Below the pieces are notes generated by a model. It was not told the origin of the DNA and searched no databases. It saw only the letters and a list, made by a program, of their open reading frames with translations. The position numbers and the translations under genes were made by a program. A DNA stretch of 64,000 bases. It comes from Cryptomeria japonica. Taxonomy: Eukaryota > Streptophyta > Pinopsida > Cupressales > Cupressaceae. How positions within the stretch are numbered: the first letter of the stretch is position 1; each line of letters opens with the position of its first letter. Location: NCBI RefSeq assembly GCF_030272615.1, contig NC_081405.1:475048008-475112007 (forward strand), in the 5' to 3' direction. This document shows positions 1 to 9,935 of this stretch, in pieces.

Positions 1-1940
1 CTTGGGTGGGTAATAGAGAACAATAGTAGAAGCAAATAATGTGCAAAAAAACAGCGAGTAATACCAATAAAAAGATTGTCACAAAATATTAAGGTACAAT
101 CATGACATAGGGAGAATAGTTTAGTGCAAACAATGAATGATTGAGTTCATTCTCAATATTGAAGATAGTCCAAATAATAGAAAAGAGTAAAAAAAAGACA
201 ATGAAAAGACAATAAATATAACCTTAGAGCAGACTTGGTCAAAAGAAGAAGAGCTTCCATACATAGAAGACATAGAGTAGCATGTGATCAAGGAGCATTT
301 ATGGCAATGAAGGACAAAAAAGTATCTTCAACAAAAATAGTCAATGATGAAGGAACAAGATCAAAAGAGTGATGAATAGCCCATGAAAGGGTTAAAGTAG
401 CAAAGTGAAGGTCCCAGTAACTAGTAAGAAGCAATGAAGAAGATGTGCTACAGTTGAGTACAAGGAATAATACACTACCCCTTATAAAGAATAGGTTTTA
501 AGAGCTAAAATAGGGTTAGGACGATCTTATACATCCTAAGATGCAATCACAACAACTAATAATGATAGTTAAAGCACTATGTATTTACAGTGAAAGCAGT
601 CAAGTATGACTGTCACAAAGAAATAATGAATGAATAAGTGATAGATAGTCAAAATAGAGAAAGACTGTCAAATAGGCTCAAAGGCAAGAATATCATTACA
701 TGAAGACCTAATATTTTGCCAAAGAGCCATAATACATAACAACAATGATCATGAATAGTTTAACGAGCTGAGGAACATCAGTAATAAAAGATGAGATAGT
801 CTTCTCTAGACCTGGTGGAAATACAGTCTAGACATCTACAGTCATAGTGCCCATGAGGTAATGCAAGGATTTGAGAGAATTCATCTCTTTATTTAGGACT
901 AACTATGTCAGTGACCCATTACTAAAAATTATAGATGCACTCCTTCATAGCAACATAAGCATGGATAAGATGAATATATGTTTGAGCAAGTATCACAAGG
1001 GATGGTCATCAATACAAATTTAAATTCAAATATTCAAAAGAAGCCAATAGGGTCAGCTAGAAGCAAATCCCTTGATTTGAGGAGTATTTATAGGCCAAAT
1101 CAGTAGTCTTACCCTTGATTTGAGGGCCCCCAAGGCTTAGTTGCCATACAAGGGGATTTTTGAGATAATATTTAACAAGTAAGCCCCAGTTCTAGCCCCT
1201 TTTTCAAGGGATTTTCAAATGAGCTTGCCCAACAAGGTCTGATTTCAAATTCACCATTAGTCAAGTGCCTAATTTTAAGAAGCAGTCAACTCAATCATCA
1301 GGAGCCAAAGATAGCTAAGAGTTCAAATTCAAATTTTTGGAGCCACTTTGGAATAAAAGTCTCCTCTTCTTCTTTTAGTTTCTCTAGTTCTTTTCATTCT
1401 CTTGGCTTGTATTTTAGCTTTGGCAAAGCTCTTTCAAACTAAAGAAGCAATGTAACTTAGATTTTAGAAGAATTTTTAGTTTGTATCAGAATTCCTTTCT
1501 TTTTCAATAAAGAGCAACAATTTTCCTTCTCATTTCTCCTTGTCTCCTATGATGAATGGATGATTTTTGATGTAATTTTTGTAATTTAATTCAGAATCCT
1601 TTACTTCTGTCTCATTCAAACATGGTTAGAGTAGGAAAGTTCATTGTTATTGCACATCATAAGTTATTTCATTGGATTCTGATGTGTTGGAATTGTGAAA
1701 ATCTTTGATTTTCCTTTGAACAAATATTGAAATCAAGTCTTTCTTATGAAATATTTATGCAATAGGTGATTTGAGTTGAGTTGTGATAAATAAAGTTTCT
1801 TTTGTTGAAAATATATTGTGAGTTAGTGCGATTGATTAGATTTCTTAGGAACGTTTGGTGCATCAACTCTTAGTAGAAGTAGTTTCATTTCCAAACAATC
1901 CTTCTATCCTCTTTTCCAATTAAAAAATAATACTATATAG
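1..1940 (+). mobile_element. Probable LTR-like piece of an unidentified retrotransposon
   Basis: No ORF of note. On the plus strand there is a TATA-like TATTTATA at 1085-1092, then a CT-rich stretch and an AATAAA signal at 1506-1511 about 420 bases later. That is the promoter-then-polyadenylation order of a U3-R-U5 LTR. A GGTGCATCAA-like word near 1857-1866 could mark the LTR end. I could not find a second copy or a coding region in the window, so the family and exact limits are unknown. It could also be ordinary intergenic DNA with chance signals. Confidence 0.3.
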
Positions 1941-2686
1941 GTTATCAAAAGGGGATCCTGCCCATAATCTGGAGGTTCATCCTCACAATGAGCAACCCAC
2001 AGGCTCGAGGATGTTCTAATGTTTCACAGGATTGCTGAGATTTCAGCTTAGCCCTGGGGAGTAAATCTTCGTGACAACAATTATATATTTTAAAAATGAA
2101 ATAAATATAATTGAGTAATAATATTATATAAAAATGAAATATATAACATTTAACTATATAATATATTATTATATCAAGATTTAATTTTTTAAAAAAGGAG
2201 CACATGTATATCATATTATTTTATTTTATAATATTATATTAGTTTATAAAATTATATTTCTAAACCTAAATTTAAATATTGAAAAGTATAAGAATATAAA
2301 ATATTGATATTACAAACAATAATAACATTAATTGAAAGATAAATTCAATATTAACAAATAAAATTTTAATTATAAAATTGACCATGAATATAGTTAAATT
2401 ATTAAATAAATTAAATTTAAAAAATTAAAACTATAATTCAAATAAAAGATTAAAAATAAAATAAATTATATTATATTAAAATTGATACAATTTACATTTT
2501 AACTTTAACATTAAAATTACAAATAAAATAATAGTAGAAAAGCTAGAAATACAAAAAAAAAACATATTAAAAAGATATTTGAAAAAAAATTGTTTATCTA
2601 ATTTTTTTAGTTGTCTTTTGATATCTTTAATAATGTCAAAAATTATTAATTTTTTAAAAATTTTATAATCAATGTTTTATAATTTA
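1941..2686. other. AT-rich non-coding DNA
   Basis: Very AT-rich sequence with many short A and T runs and no supportable coding region. A somewhat GC-richer patch at about 1953-2080 stands out from its surroundings but matches nothing I recognise. The 3' end abuts the A-rich tail of the SINE on the minus strand. Confidence 0.6.
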
Positions 2687-3202
2687 TTTTTTGATCGGTA
2701 ATCGCTTTTGACTAGAGCTATGATCTAGTGAGACCACATTGTTGAAGGGCCTCATCCTCAGTTTTTACAGTGTTCATCTTTCACCCTTATCTCTCCTTTG
2801 GTGCCTTCCTCAAACTTATATCTCCAAGACCAATAGTGCAGAACTGCGAGCATGGTAGGCCAACAAGGACCACAAACTGGTAGAGGTGAAAAAATCACGA
2901 GGGCCCGATACAGAACCGTCAGACATGAAAGACCCATGTGGGTCTGATAGAAGTCCATGAGCAACACACACCAATGAAAAACATGATCCATGAGCACAAG
3001 GGGTCTAGCACGGTCAGTTAGTCCACATGTCCACCAAAATCACATGTACGTCCTCCAAGATCAGCTGCCATCACTTTTCTCCTACCAAGGTGGGATCAAA
3101 CCAATATATTCACATACTGCTTTGGTCCAGACGGGGGCTTGAACCTAGGTTGCACCACAAACAATGCAACCATTCCACCGTTGCACTAACAGGTGATCTC
3201 CT
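2687..3202 (-). mobile_element. tRNA-derived SINE, minus strand
   Basis: Read on the minus strand, the right end has a tRNA-like head with an A box (TAGTGCAACGG, 3178-3188) and a B box (GGTTCAAGCCC, 3135-3145). The two box starts are 43 bases apart, as in a tRNA. A body of about 430 bases without an ORF follows, ending in an A-rich tail at 2687-2692. The bases flanking the two ends (TGTTTTATAATTT on the left, TGTTTAATATTTT on the right) look like a diverged target duplication. SINEs of this type are transcribed by RNA polymerase III and copied by a partner LINE. The body is longer than most plant SINEs, so a composite cannot be excluded. Confidence 0.65.
3135..3188 (-). promoter_or_regulatory. 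RNA polymerase III internal promoter (A and B boxes) of the SINE
   Basis: The reverse complement of 3178-3188 fits the A-box pattern TRGYNNARNGG. The reverse complement of 3135-3145 fits the B-box pattern GGTTCRANYCC. Their order and spacing match a tRNA gene, but the region between them does not fold as an obvious functional tRNA, so this is a SINE head and not a tRNA gene. Confidence 0.72.
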
Positions 3203-3418
3203 GTTTAATATTTTGTTAAAAAAATATAACAAAACCACTAAGAAAAGTATCTTCAATCCTTTACAGGTTTATAAGAGGGTTTATTTGCATTATCATTTAG
3301 GAAAAAACTGTAGCAAATAAAATAATAATTTAACATTAAGAATAAGTTAATGGTATAAAATTTGAAAAATATTATCATATAATATAAAAATATAATAATA
3401 ATAATGATTTGGTATTAA
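3203..3418. other. AT-rich host DNA between the SINE and LINE-1
   Basis: Short AT-rich stretch without coding potential. It ends in ATTTGGTATTAA (3407-3418). That word recurs with one mismatch directly after the A-rich tail of LINE-1 (20986-20997), so it is the likely left target-site copy. Confidence 0.55.
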
Positions 3419-3437
3419 GAAAACATAATAATATAAT

Positions 3438-3600
3438 ATCGAGATGCAGAGGAGTTGCAGGAGAGGCCAATTCACAAATTTTGAATTTGGCATTGGGCGG
3501 ACAAAGCTTTGAGATGTAGGCAGGGCAGGAATACAGAGAGGCCGATTCCCAAATTTTGAATTTGGCATTGGGCGGACAAAGCATCGAGATGCAGGCAGGA
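3438..3600 (+). repeat. 75-bp tandem repeat in the LINE-1 5' region
   Basis: Two and a bit direct copies with a 75-bp period. The shared core TTGAATTTGGCATTGGGCGG starts at 3481 and again at 3556. A third, partial start (ATCGAGATGCAGGCAGGA) follows at about 3584. Copies differ by a few substitutions and small indels. The array lies at the 5' edge of LINE-1, just before ORF1, where promoter monomers sit in some animal L1 elements. Confidence 0.82.
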
Positions 3601-3699
3601 TGGGACTTCAGTAGGGTTTCGCAAGTAGAAACTGGTTAGGTCATAATCACACATATGGCCTTCAACAACAATGAGCATCTAATTGGTTGAACAAGACTA

Positions 3700-4033
3700 G
3701 GCGACAAAAATCTAGTTCTAGGGTTGTCTTTGACATTTGTGATGGATCTCCTCGACCCGCAAATAGGGATCATGTGAAGAATTTTGATATAGGAATGGGA
3801 CAAAATAAGAGACTCAATGTTTCTTAGAAGATAAGCTTAGCTGATAAGCATTCAGATGCTTACCGTCGTCTCCCATCCTTTGTCTCATGGCCAAATAATG
3901 TCTCTATTAAAAGCCCTAAATTTTTGACTAGCCCAAATAATATATTCATTCACAATAGATTTCCGGAAGGAGAAGCTTTCAAGGCAATACGAACTAGTAG
4001 TGCTCCCTTCATACCAAATAAAGATAATAGAGT
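3700..4033 (+). pseudogene. LINE-1 ORF1, N-terminal piece (split by Copia-1)
   Basis: Degenerate coding sequence at the start of LINE-1 ORF1. The last 190 bases read openly, up to codon bases 4032-4033. There Copia-1 has inserted, and the reading frame resumes at 12678 once the insertion and one AGAGT copy are removed. A stop and at least one frameshift lie upstream, between about 3780 and 3830, so the true start codon is unclear. The segment is basic and has no recognised domain; it precedes the DUF4283-like part of ORF1. Its role would be RNA binding in the LINE ribonucleoprotein, by family knowledge. Confidence 0.5.
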
Positions 4034-5322
4034 TGTTAGGATAACCAATGAACAACTGAGAGGGGGGGGGGGGTGAATCAGTTGTTAACAGATTATAACT
4101 TTTAATCCACTTAATAACCTTTAAACAGATCAAGTATCGAAAAAGCACATATAGATGCCAGTAGGAACAAATACCGGTAAACAACATGACTTAACAATTA
4201 AACAGATAATCAATGCAAAGCAACCATACCACATAACACCATGATTTGTATGTGGAAAACCCAGAAAAGGAAAAACCATGATGGGAAGCCTACCCACAGT
4301 AAGATGATACTTATGCAGAAAGTATGTGATACAATGAGGGGCCTGCACATGCAGGAAGGCACACTGCCTAGAGCATACTACTCATTACAAAAGAGTCTCA
4401 TTGACTACAGAGAAGCAACAACCATCTCAAGATAAATGAACTACAATCCAATAAAGTGAACTGCAAGAAATAGCATCTACCATGCTTGGTTACAGTCCTG
4501 GTTAGGCTCAATACTGGAGGCCTTTGACCTCTTCCTTAATCCCAATTCGATCACCTATGATCGACCAAATATCCTTCACATATGATATTGCATTCCAAGA
4601 CCATGAACACTTATTCCATTCCCATGCCACACATGTCACGATATACAATAAGATCTTACATCATTTTATACAAACCCTAAGGCCTACACCAATTAGGCCA
4701 GCCACCTAAAAGATATTACAATAAGATCATTACATAAATTCATATTACAATGATATGCCATGTTGTCTTAAGACCAAAACAACAATAACCAATCCATAGA
4801 TTATCCCAAAACATCCCGATAACATGTAGAGTACACGTTATCATGATACCGGTCCTTAACCTAGATAGGTACCAGACCTATTCTGGGTCCACCATGCCAA
4901 AGCAATGTCTTCAAGCAGTTGATGCATGATCAAAGAACATCTTCAACATCTTGAAATCCATCTAGAAGTTGCACCAACACCAATTATGCATCTTGTCAAG
5001 ATTCCTCAGTGAAAGCTCTACTGGTATCGCCTTAAACCAATGCCGATAAGGGTTTACCAAAGTGTATGATAGCATTTGATTACCAAGTCATTACCAACTG
5101 ACCAAAATATGCTGCAGGAGCACGTACCACATGTAACCAAACATATTCCATAGATCCAAATATGCCAGAAGTGTCCAACATATAGTCTCTTCTTCCGGTA
5201 ACACTAGATCTTCTACTAGTAACCAAAACCTATCTACCGGTAACCAACCATAACAGCTAGTGTTGACATCAATGACAAAAAATCAATGTAAAACATAATA
5301 AATTCATCCAATAATGCCAACA
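4034..5322 (-). repeat. Copia-1 3' LTR
   Basis: 1289 bp, the same net length as the 5' LTR once its insertion is removed. Read on the minus strand it starts TGTTGGCATTATT and ends GGTTATCCTAACA. A TATA-like TATAAAAT is present on the minus strand at about 4665-4672, and the equivalent sits at about 10566-10573 in the other LTR. A run of 12 or 13 G followed by TGAATCAGT lies 20-45 bases from the plus-strand start. It is flanked on the left by the target copy AGAGT. Confidence 0.95.
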
Positions 5323-5667
5323 ATCTCCCCCTTTGGCATTGATGGAAACACTAGATGTGAAAAACATCTAAGTACCAAGAAATGCCAAACAAGTCTCCCC
5401 CTATGGAAGACAACCATCAGGAGCAATCTCCTGAATAACTCTCCCCCTGTGAATGATATCTTTGTAAAGTTCTGCATTTATTTTTCACATCACTATCTCT
5501 CCCCCTTTGACATCAATGCTAGAAATCTGATAAAAATATCAAAGCAAGAATATAAACCTCTGAATCTCAAAGCTGACTACTCCCCCTGAGTAGTAGCACC
5601 ACTCATCAGTGCCAGAATGAATAATATCTATGATAATGCATGCCAGACTGATGACAAACTGCATCAA
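5323..5667 (-). other. Copia-1 3' untranslated region with polypurine tract
   Basis: Sequence between the pol stop and the 3' LTR. The polypurine tract AAAGGGGGAGAT (minus strand, 5323-5334) abuts the LTR and would prime plus-strand DNA synthesis. Four further AGGGGGAG tracts occur near 5395, 5442, 5501 and 5581. At least two of these sit in the larger word CTCCCCCTTTGRCATYRATG. No convincing ORF is present; the small plus-strand ORF here is antisense and lacks similarity to anything known. Confidence 0.75.
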
Positions 5668-6305
5668 TCAAGTCTCTACCGGAGGGGCAGAAACCCCTAA
5701 CCTGTCTCTCAAATACTCAAATGATTCTTTAGACATCGGTTTAGTGAATATATCCGCAATCTATTCTTTAGTGTTCACATAGACCAATTTGACTTCCTTT
5801 GCTTCTACCTTGTCCTTCAAAAAGTTATACTTTATTGATATATGCTTAGTCTTGGACTGAAATACCAGATTCTTAGACATGTCAATAGCTACAGAGTTAT
5901 CACAATAGATAACTACCAGTTCACTATAATTTACCCTGATATCCTTCAACATTTGCTTCATCCACAAGACTTGAGTGCAATTAATTGCTGCTGCAACATA
6001 CTCAGCTTCTACAATAGATAAAGAAATGCATGACTATTTTTTTCTGATCCATGAAACTAGTTTCTTTCCAAGAAAGAAAGCTCCACCAAAAGTGCTCTTC
6101 CTATCATCAGTATCTCTTGCCCAATCTGAGTTAGTATATGTACATAAAGTGAAATCATCATTTTTAGAATACCATAAACCATATTTTGTTGTTCCTTACA
6201 AATACTGAAATATCCTCTTTACTGCACATTCATGATTTTCTTTAGGATTAATTTGATATCTTGAAACAATACTTACTGCTTTCATAATATCTGGTCTAGT
6301 CCGAG
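5668..6305 (-). pseudogene. Copia-1 RNase H domain
   Basis: C-terminal part of the copia polyprotein, which degrades the RNA strand during reverse transcription. The sequence shows the typical SDWA-like start, a VEAEYVAAA motif carrying the catalytic Glu, IYCDNS with the catalytic Asp, and the TKHI-KYNF segment. The end reads ADIFTKPM and terminates in TGA at 5668-5670. In-frame stops break it, including TAG at 5761-5763 just before IADIFTK, where the family usually has Gln, and a stop at 6306-6308. It is therefore non-functional. Confidence 0.87.
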
Positions 6306-7640
6306 TTAGATATAACAGACACCAATCATAGACTTATACCTTGTCAGATTTACCGGTGTAGAAGTATCCTTGATAGATAATTTCTCACTTGTCACCATAG
6401 GAGTACTTACCGATTTGGAATTATCCATACCAAACTTCTTCAACAATTCCCTTAGATACTTAGTTTGATAGATAAAAGTGCCTTTGTCAGTTTGAGTAAT
6501 TTGCAAACCTAAGAAAAATCTCATCTCACCAATTATGGACATTTCAAATTCATTCTTCATATTGTTAGCAAATTCCATGCACAATTTATCTTCTCCTCCA
6601 AAAATTATATCATCAAAAAATACTTCAATAATCAAAATATCATTATTAGTGACCTTATAATATAAATTAATATTAGCACAACCTTTAGTAAAACCAAGCT
6701 TCAAAAGATATTTATCCAACCTTGCATACCAAGTTCTAGGAGCCTGTTTCAATCCATATAAAGCTTTATTCAATATGCAAACCATATCTTTATCATCTAT
6801 CAGTGAAAATCCATTAGGTTGCTCAATGTAAACTTCTTCTTCAAGTTCACCATTCAAAAATGCACATTTAACATCCATTTGATAAACCTTATAGTTCTTA
6901 TAAGCTACATAGGCAAGAAATAGTCTAACAACTTCAATTCTAGCTACAGGTGCAAATGTCTCACCACAATCAATTCCTTCCATTTGAGAATATCCTTTAC
7001 AAACCAATCTAGCCTTGTTTCTTACAACTTGACCATCCTCATTCAGTTTATTCCTAAAAATCCATTTAGTTCCAATAACATTCTTATTTATAGGTCGGGG
7101 AACTAAAGTCCAACTCTCATTTTTCTCTATCTGATCTAATTCATCTTCCATAGCCTTTAACCAATGTTTATCCTTACAAGCTTCAATAACAGTTGCCAGT
7201 TCAACTTGATAAATAAGACACACCTCTTCATTTGCCAATTTTCTTCTTGTCATAACTCCCTTGGTCCTATCTCCAATAATTTGATCTTCAGAATAATTTA
7301 ATCTTACATACCTTGGTGTCTTCTGAACTTTAGGTTCACTTCTCTGATCATTAGTCACAGTTGAATTTTCTGATTGTGCCGGTGTAACTGTCTCAGTTTC
7401 CTGTACCGGTTGAGGCATTGCTAGTTCAGTTATGATCATTTCCACTGTCGGTTCCTTGTCATATGATATAAAATAATTTCTGTACTGCTCATCCACTTTC
7501 ACATTAGCACTTTCCACAATTTTCTGCAATCTTTTGTTATAATAGCTATATGCTTTTCTTTGAATTGAATAACCAACAAATATCCCTTCATCACATCTAG
7601 GATCAAAATTTCCAATTGAATCATCTCTTTTATATAGCAT
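6306..7640 (-). pseudogene. Copia-1 reverse transcriptase and end of integrase
   Basis: A 444-codon open stretch. Residues 1-60 are the integrase C-terminal region ([14 protein letters not shown]). A linker follows, then the RT domain from about residue 150 ([56 protein letters not shown], with hydrophobic and basic blocks as usual). At the polymerase centre the usual YVDD is FFDD (6609-6620); both Asp are kept, but Tyr and Val are replaced by Phe. The upstream gag-to-integrase ORF is in another frame, so one frameshift lies near 7640. This is the longest intact part of the element. Confidence 0.94.
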
Positions 7641-8437
7641 TTACTTCCAATTTTTTTGAAATACTTAACAGTAGGTGTATGTCCAAACAATAATTCATAA
7701 GGGGTCTTAACGGTTTCGCCTTTGATGTGAACTCTGTTGAATGTGTAGACTGTTGCACTCACTGCTTCTCTCCAGTAGATATGAGGCAATTTGGCATCCA
7801 TTATCATAGATCTTGTTTCATCCAAAATGGTTTTGTTCTTTCTTTCCACTACTCCATTCTGCCGAGGAGTCTGAGGTACAGATAACTGTCTCCTAATTCC
7901 ATATGTCTCACAATAACTGTTAAATTCATGAGAAGTGAACTCACCGCCATGATATGACCTTAGACATTTGATTTTCAATCAAGTTTTTGTTTCAACCTAT
8001 ACTTTAAAGATCTTGAATTTCTCAAAAGCTCCAGACTTCTCCCTTAGAAAAGTCACCCACATCATTCTATAATAGTCATCAATAATCAACATGAAATACC
8101 TATCACCTTGAAAGCTTCTAGTCCTTGTTGGAAAACACAAGTCAGTGTGAATCAAATCAAGCACATCATTAGATTTATCATGTATGCTCTTGAAAGAACT
8201 TCTAACATGCTTTCCCAGTTGACATTCCTTACATACTGGATTATGAGGCTTCATAATCTTAGGTATATCTCTAACTGCCTTAGTTGAACCAATCTTAACA
8301 ATACAATCAAAATTAACATGACACAACCTCTTATGCCATAACCAACTCTCATCAATATGAGCAATCAAACATGTCTTATTACCAGTGTTCAAGTGAAAGA
8401 TATTACCTCCGGTCTGAATACCGGTTGCAATCTCCAA
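7499..8437 (-). pseudogene. Copia-1 integrase
   Basis: Integrase inserts the cDNA copy into the genome. The N-terminal zinc-binding region is visible (LWHKRLCH, then CKECQLGKH). It is followed by the core with the first catalytic Asp (HTDLCFP) and the Glu (NGVVERKN). The second Asp, expected in the R-S/T-D-x-GGEF context, is lost: the sequence reads SYHGGEF. Stops at 7997-7999 (TAG) and just after it split the core. The frame is the same as protease and gag upstream. The reading frame then slips near 7640 into the RT frame. Confidence 0.9.
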
Positions 8438-8806
8438 ACCAATCTTGTTAATGATTTTGCATTTTCTATCTTTAAACTAAAGTTGGAAACCCTTGTCCAT
8501 CAGTTGACCAACACTCAAAAGATTATGCTTTAAACCTTCTACATAATAGACATTATCAGTATTATGCTTTCCATCCAAAGAAATAATACCTCTACCTCTG
8601 ATCATACATGCTTTGTCATCTCCAAATCTGACTTGACTGCCATTGTATTCTTCTAGGGACATAAATTTCCCTTTATCTCCAGTCATATGATGTGAGCATC
8701 CACTATCAATTACCCATTCATCCTTATCTTCAACTTTTGCTGCCAAGGCCTTTTCTTCATTTATGATAGCCGGTTCTGGTTCATCTTCCTTTAAATCATA
8801 GAACAC
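8438..8806 (-). pseudogene. Copia-1 aspartic protease
   Basis: Retropepsin-type protease that would cut the Gag-Pol polyprotein. The active-site block WVIDSGCSHHMTGD keeps the catalytic Asp-Ser-Gly. It is followed by VRFGDD, GRGII and HNLLSVGQL, as is usual for copia protease. TAG at 8477-8479 separates it from integrase. It lies in the same frame as gag upstream and is preceded by an acidic linker. Confidence 0.9.
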
Positions 8807-9877
8807 CCATTCCTTTCCATTTTTGGATCCACTAGCAGAGTCTTCTACTGGTTCATCTCCAGTGTCATCAGTTACTCCTTCCTCATCCGCTATGTAGCAT
8901 TGTTTACTTTTCTTGAATCTATATCTGTTCTGGTTAGGCTTAAATGCTTTCTTAACTCTTTCATCAAACCTTGCATTCCTTTCAGGACATCTAGATGCAA
9001 AATGACCAATCTTATTACATGAAAAACATTTAAAAGGTGCTTTTCCTTTATATTTACTTCTTGTAAGACCTTTAGGTACTCTTCTAGCAAATAAGGCTTC
9101 AAGTTGCTCAAATTATTCATCTTCTTTCCTCATGTCTTCCAATTCTTTTGCATATAAAACTTTCCAATCACTTTTGCCAGTAGATGATGATGATGATGAT
9201 GATGCATGAAAAGTAGGTTCAAACTTTACAACTCCAGAAGATCCAAATTCTTCAAGCTCAAAAGCAGATAATTTCCCAATCAGAATGTCTCTGTTAACTG
9301 AAGAGTTAGCCATTGTTCTCAACTCATTAATTGTAGTTTTCTTCATCTTGTAAGCTGGTGGAAGGGCTCTCAAGACTTTGGAAAATATTTCATCTTCACT
9401 TAGAAATCCTCCACAACATTGAATTCCCATAACAATCTCATTTACTCTTTCTATAACCACAACAATTCTTTCATTATCTTCCATCTTCAAGTTTTCATAT
9501 CTTACTCGATAACCATCAAGTTTAGCTATTTTGATAATAGGATCACCTTCATTCAGAGTTTTTAATTTATCCCACATAACCTTTGCTAATGATTTATTAG
9601 TTAATCCCATGTTCTGCTGATCAGTAAGTGCACACAAGAGGGCTTCTCTAGCTCTGCAATCATTCTCAATATTCTTATCCAAGTCTGTAGGAGCAGGATT
9701 TCCAGATGTCGGATCATAAGGTGTATATCCTTTCTCAGTGATCTCCCAAATATCTTTGCCAAGACATCTAAGATAAGTCTCCATTCAAATTTTCCATATC
9801 CCATAATTTGTTCCATCAAGCTTAGGGATTTCTCTTCTGAAAATAGTTGCTGGTGGATTAGAAGTGTTAGCTACCAT
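8807..9877 (-). pseudogene. Copia-1 gag (nucleocapsid-like)
   Basis: The likely start ATG is at 9875-9877, 43 bases from the primer site; it opens MVANTSNPP and reaches the copia Gag motif LDGTNYGIW. TGA follows at about 9785-9787, and the frame then continues through the UBN2-like Gag domain (KVLRALPPAYKMK, NRDILIGKLSAFELE). The zinc knuckle CFSCNKIGHFASRC (about 8990-9031) has all four ligands (C-X2-C-X4-H-X4-C). A TAA at 9113-9115 breaks the frame before the knuckle. The protein would form the cytoplasmic particle and bind the RNA. Confidence 0.87.
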
Positions 9878-9920
9878 AGGATCTACCTCAAGAAGTTAAG
9901 CTTCTGCAAAACAGGACCAA

Positions 9921-9933
9921 AGATTTGATACCA
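9921..9933 (-). promoter_or_regulatory. Copia-1 primer binding site
   Basis: On the minus strand TGGTATCAAATC follows the 5' LTR end (CCTAACA) after two bases. It resembles the initiator-methionine tRNA primer site (TGGTATCAGAGC) used by many plant copia elements. This position fixes the right-hand LTR as the 5' LTR. Confidence 0.85.
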
Positions 9934-9935
9934 AT

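Noticed and set aside
1953-2080. Possible tRNA or organelle-derived fragment
   Set aside because: GC-richer than its surroundings, but no box pair, no cloverleaf and no text I recognise.
3135-3188. Possible tRNA gene on the minus strand
   Set aside because: A and B boxes are good, but arms do not pair as a full tRNA and a SINE body with an A-rich tail follows.
8890-9120. Minus-strand 76-codon frame near the Copia-1 zinc knuckle
   Set aside because: It is out of frame with the real gag, which carries CFSCNKIGHFASRC in the neighbouring frame.
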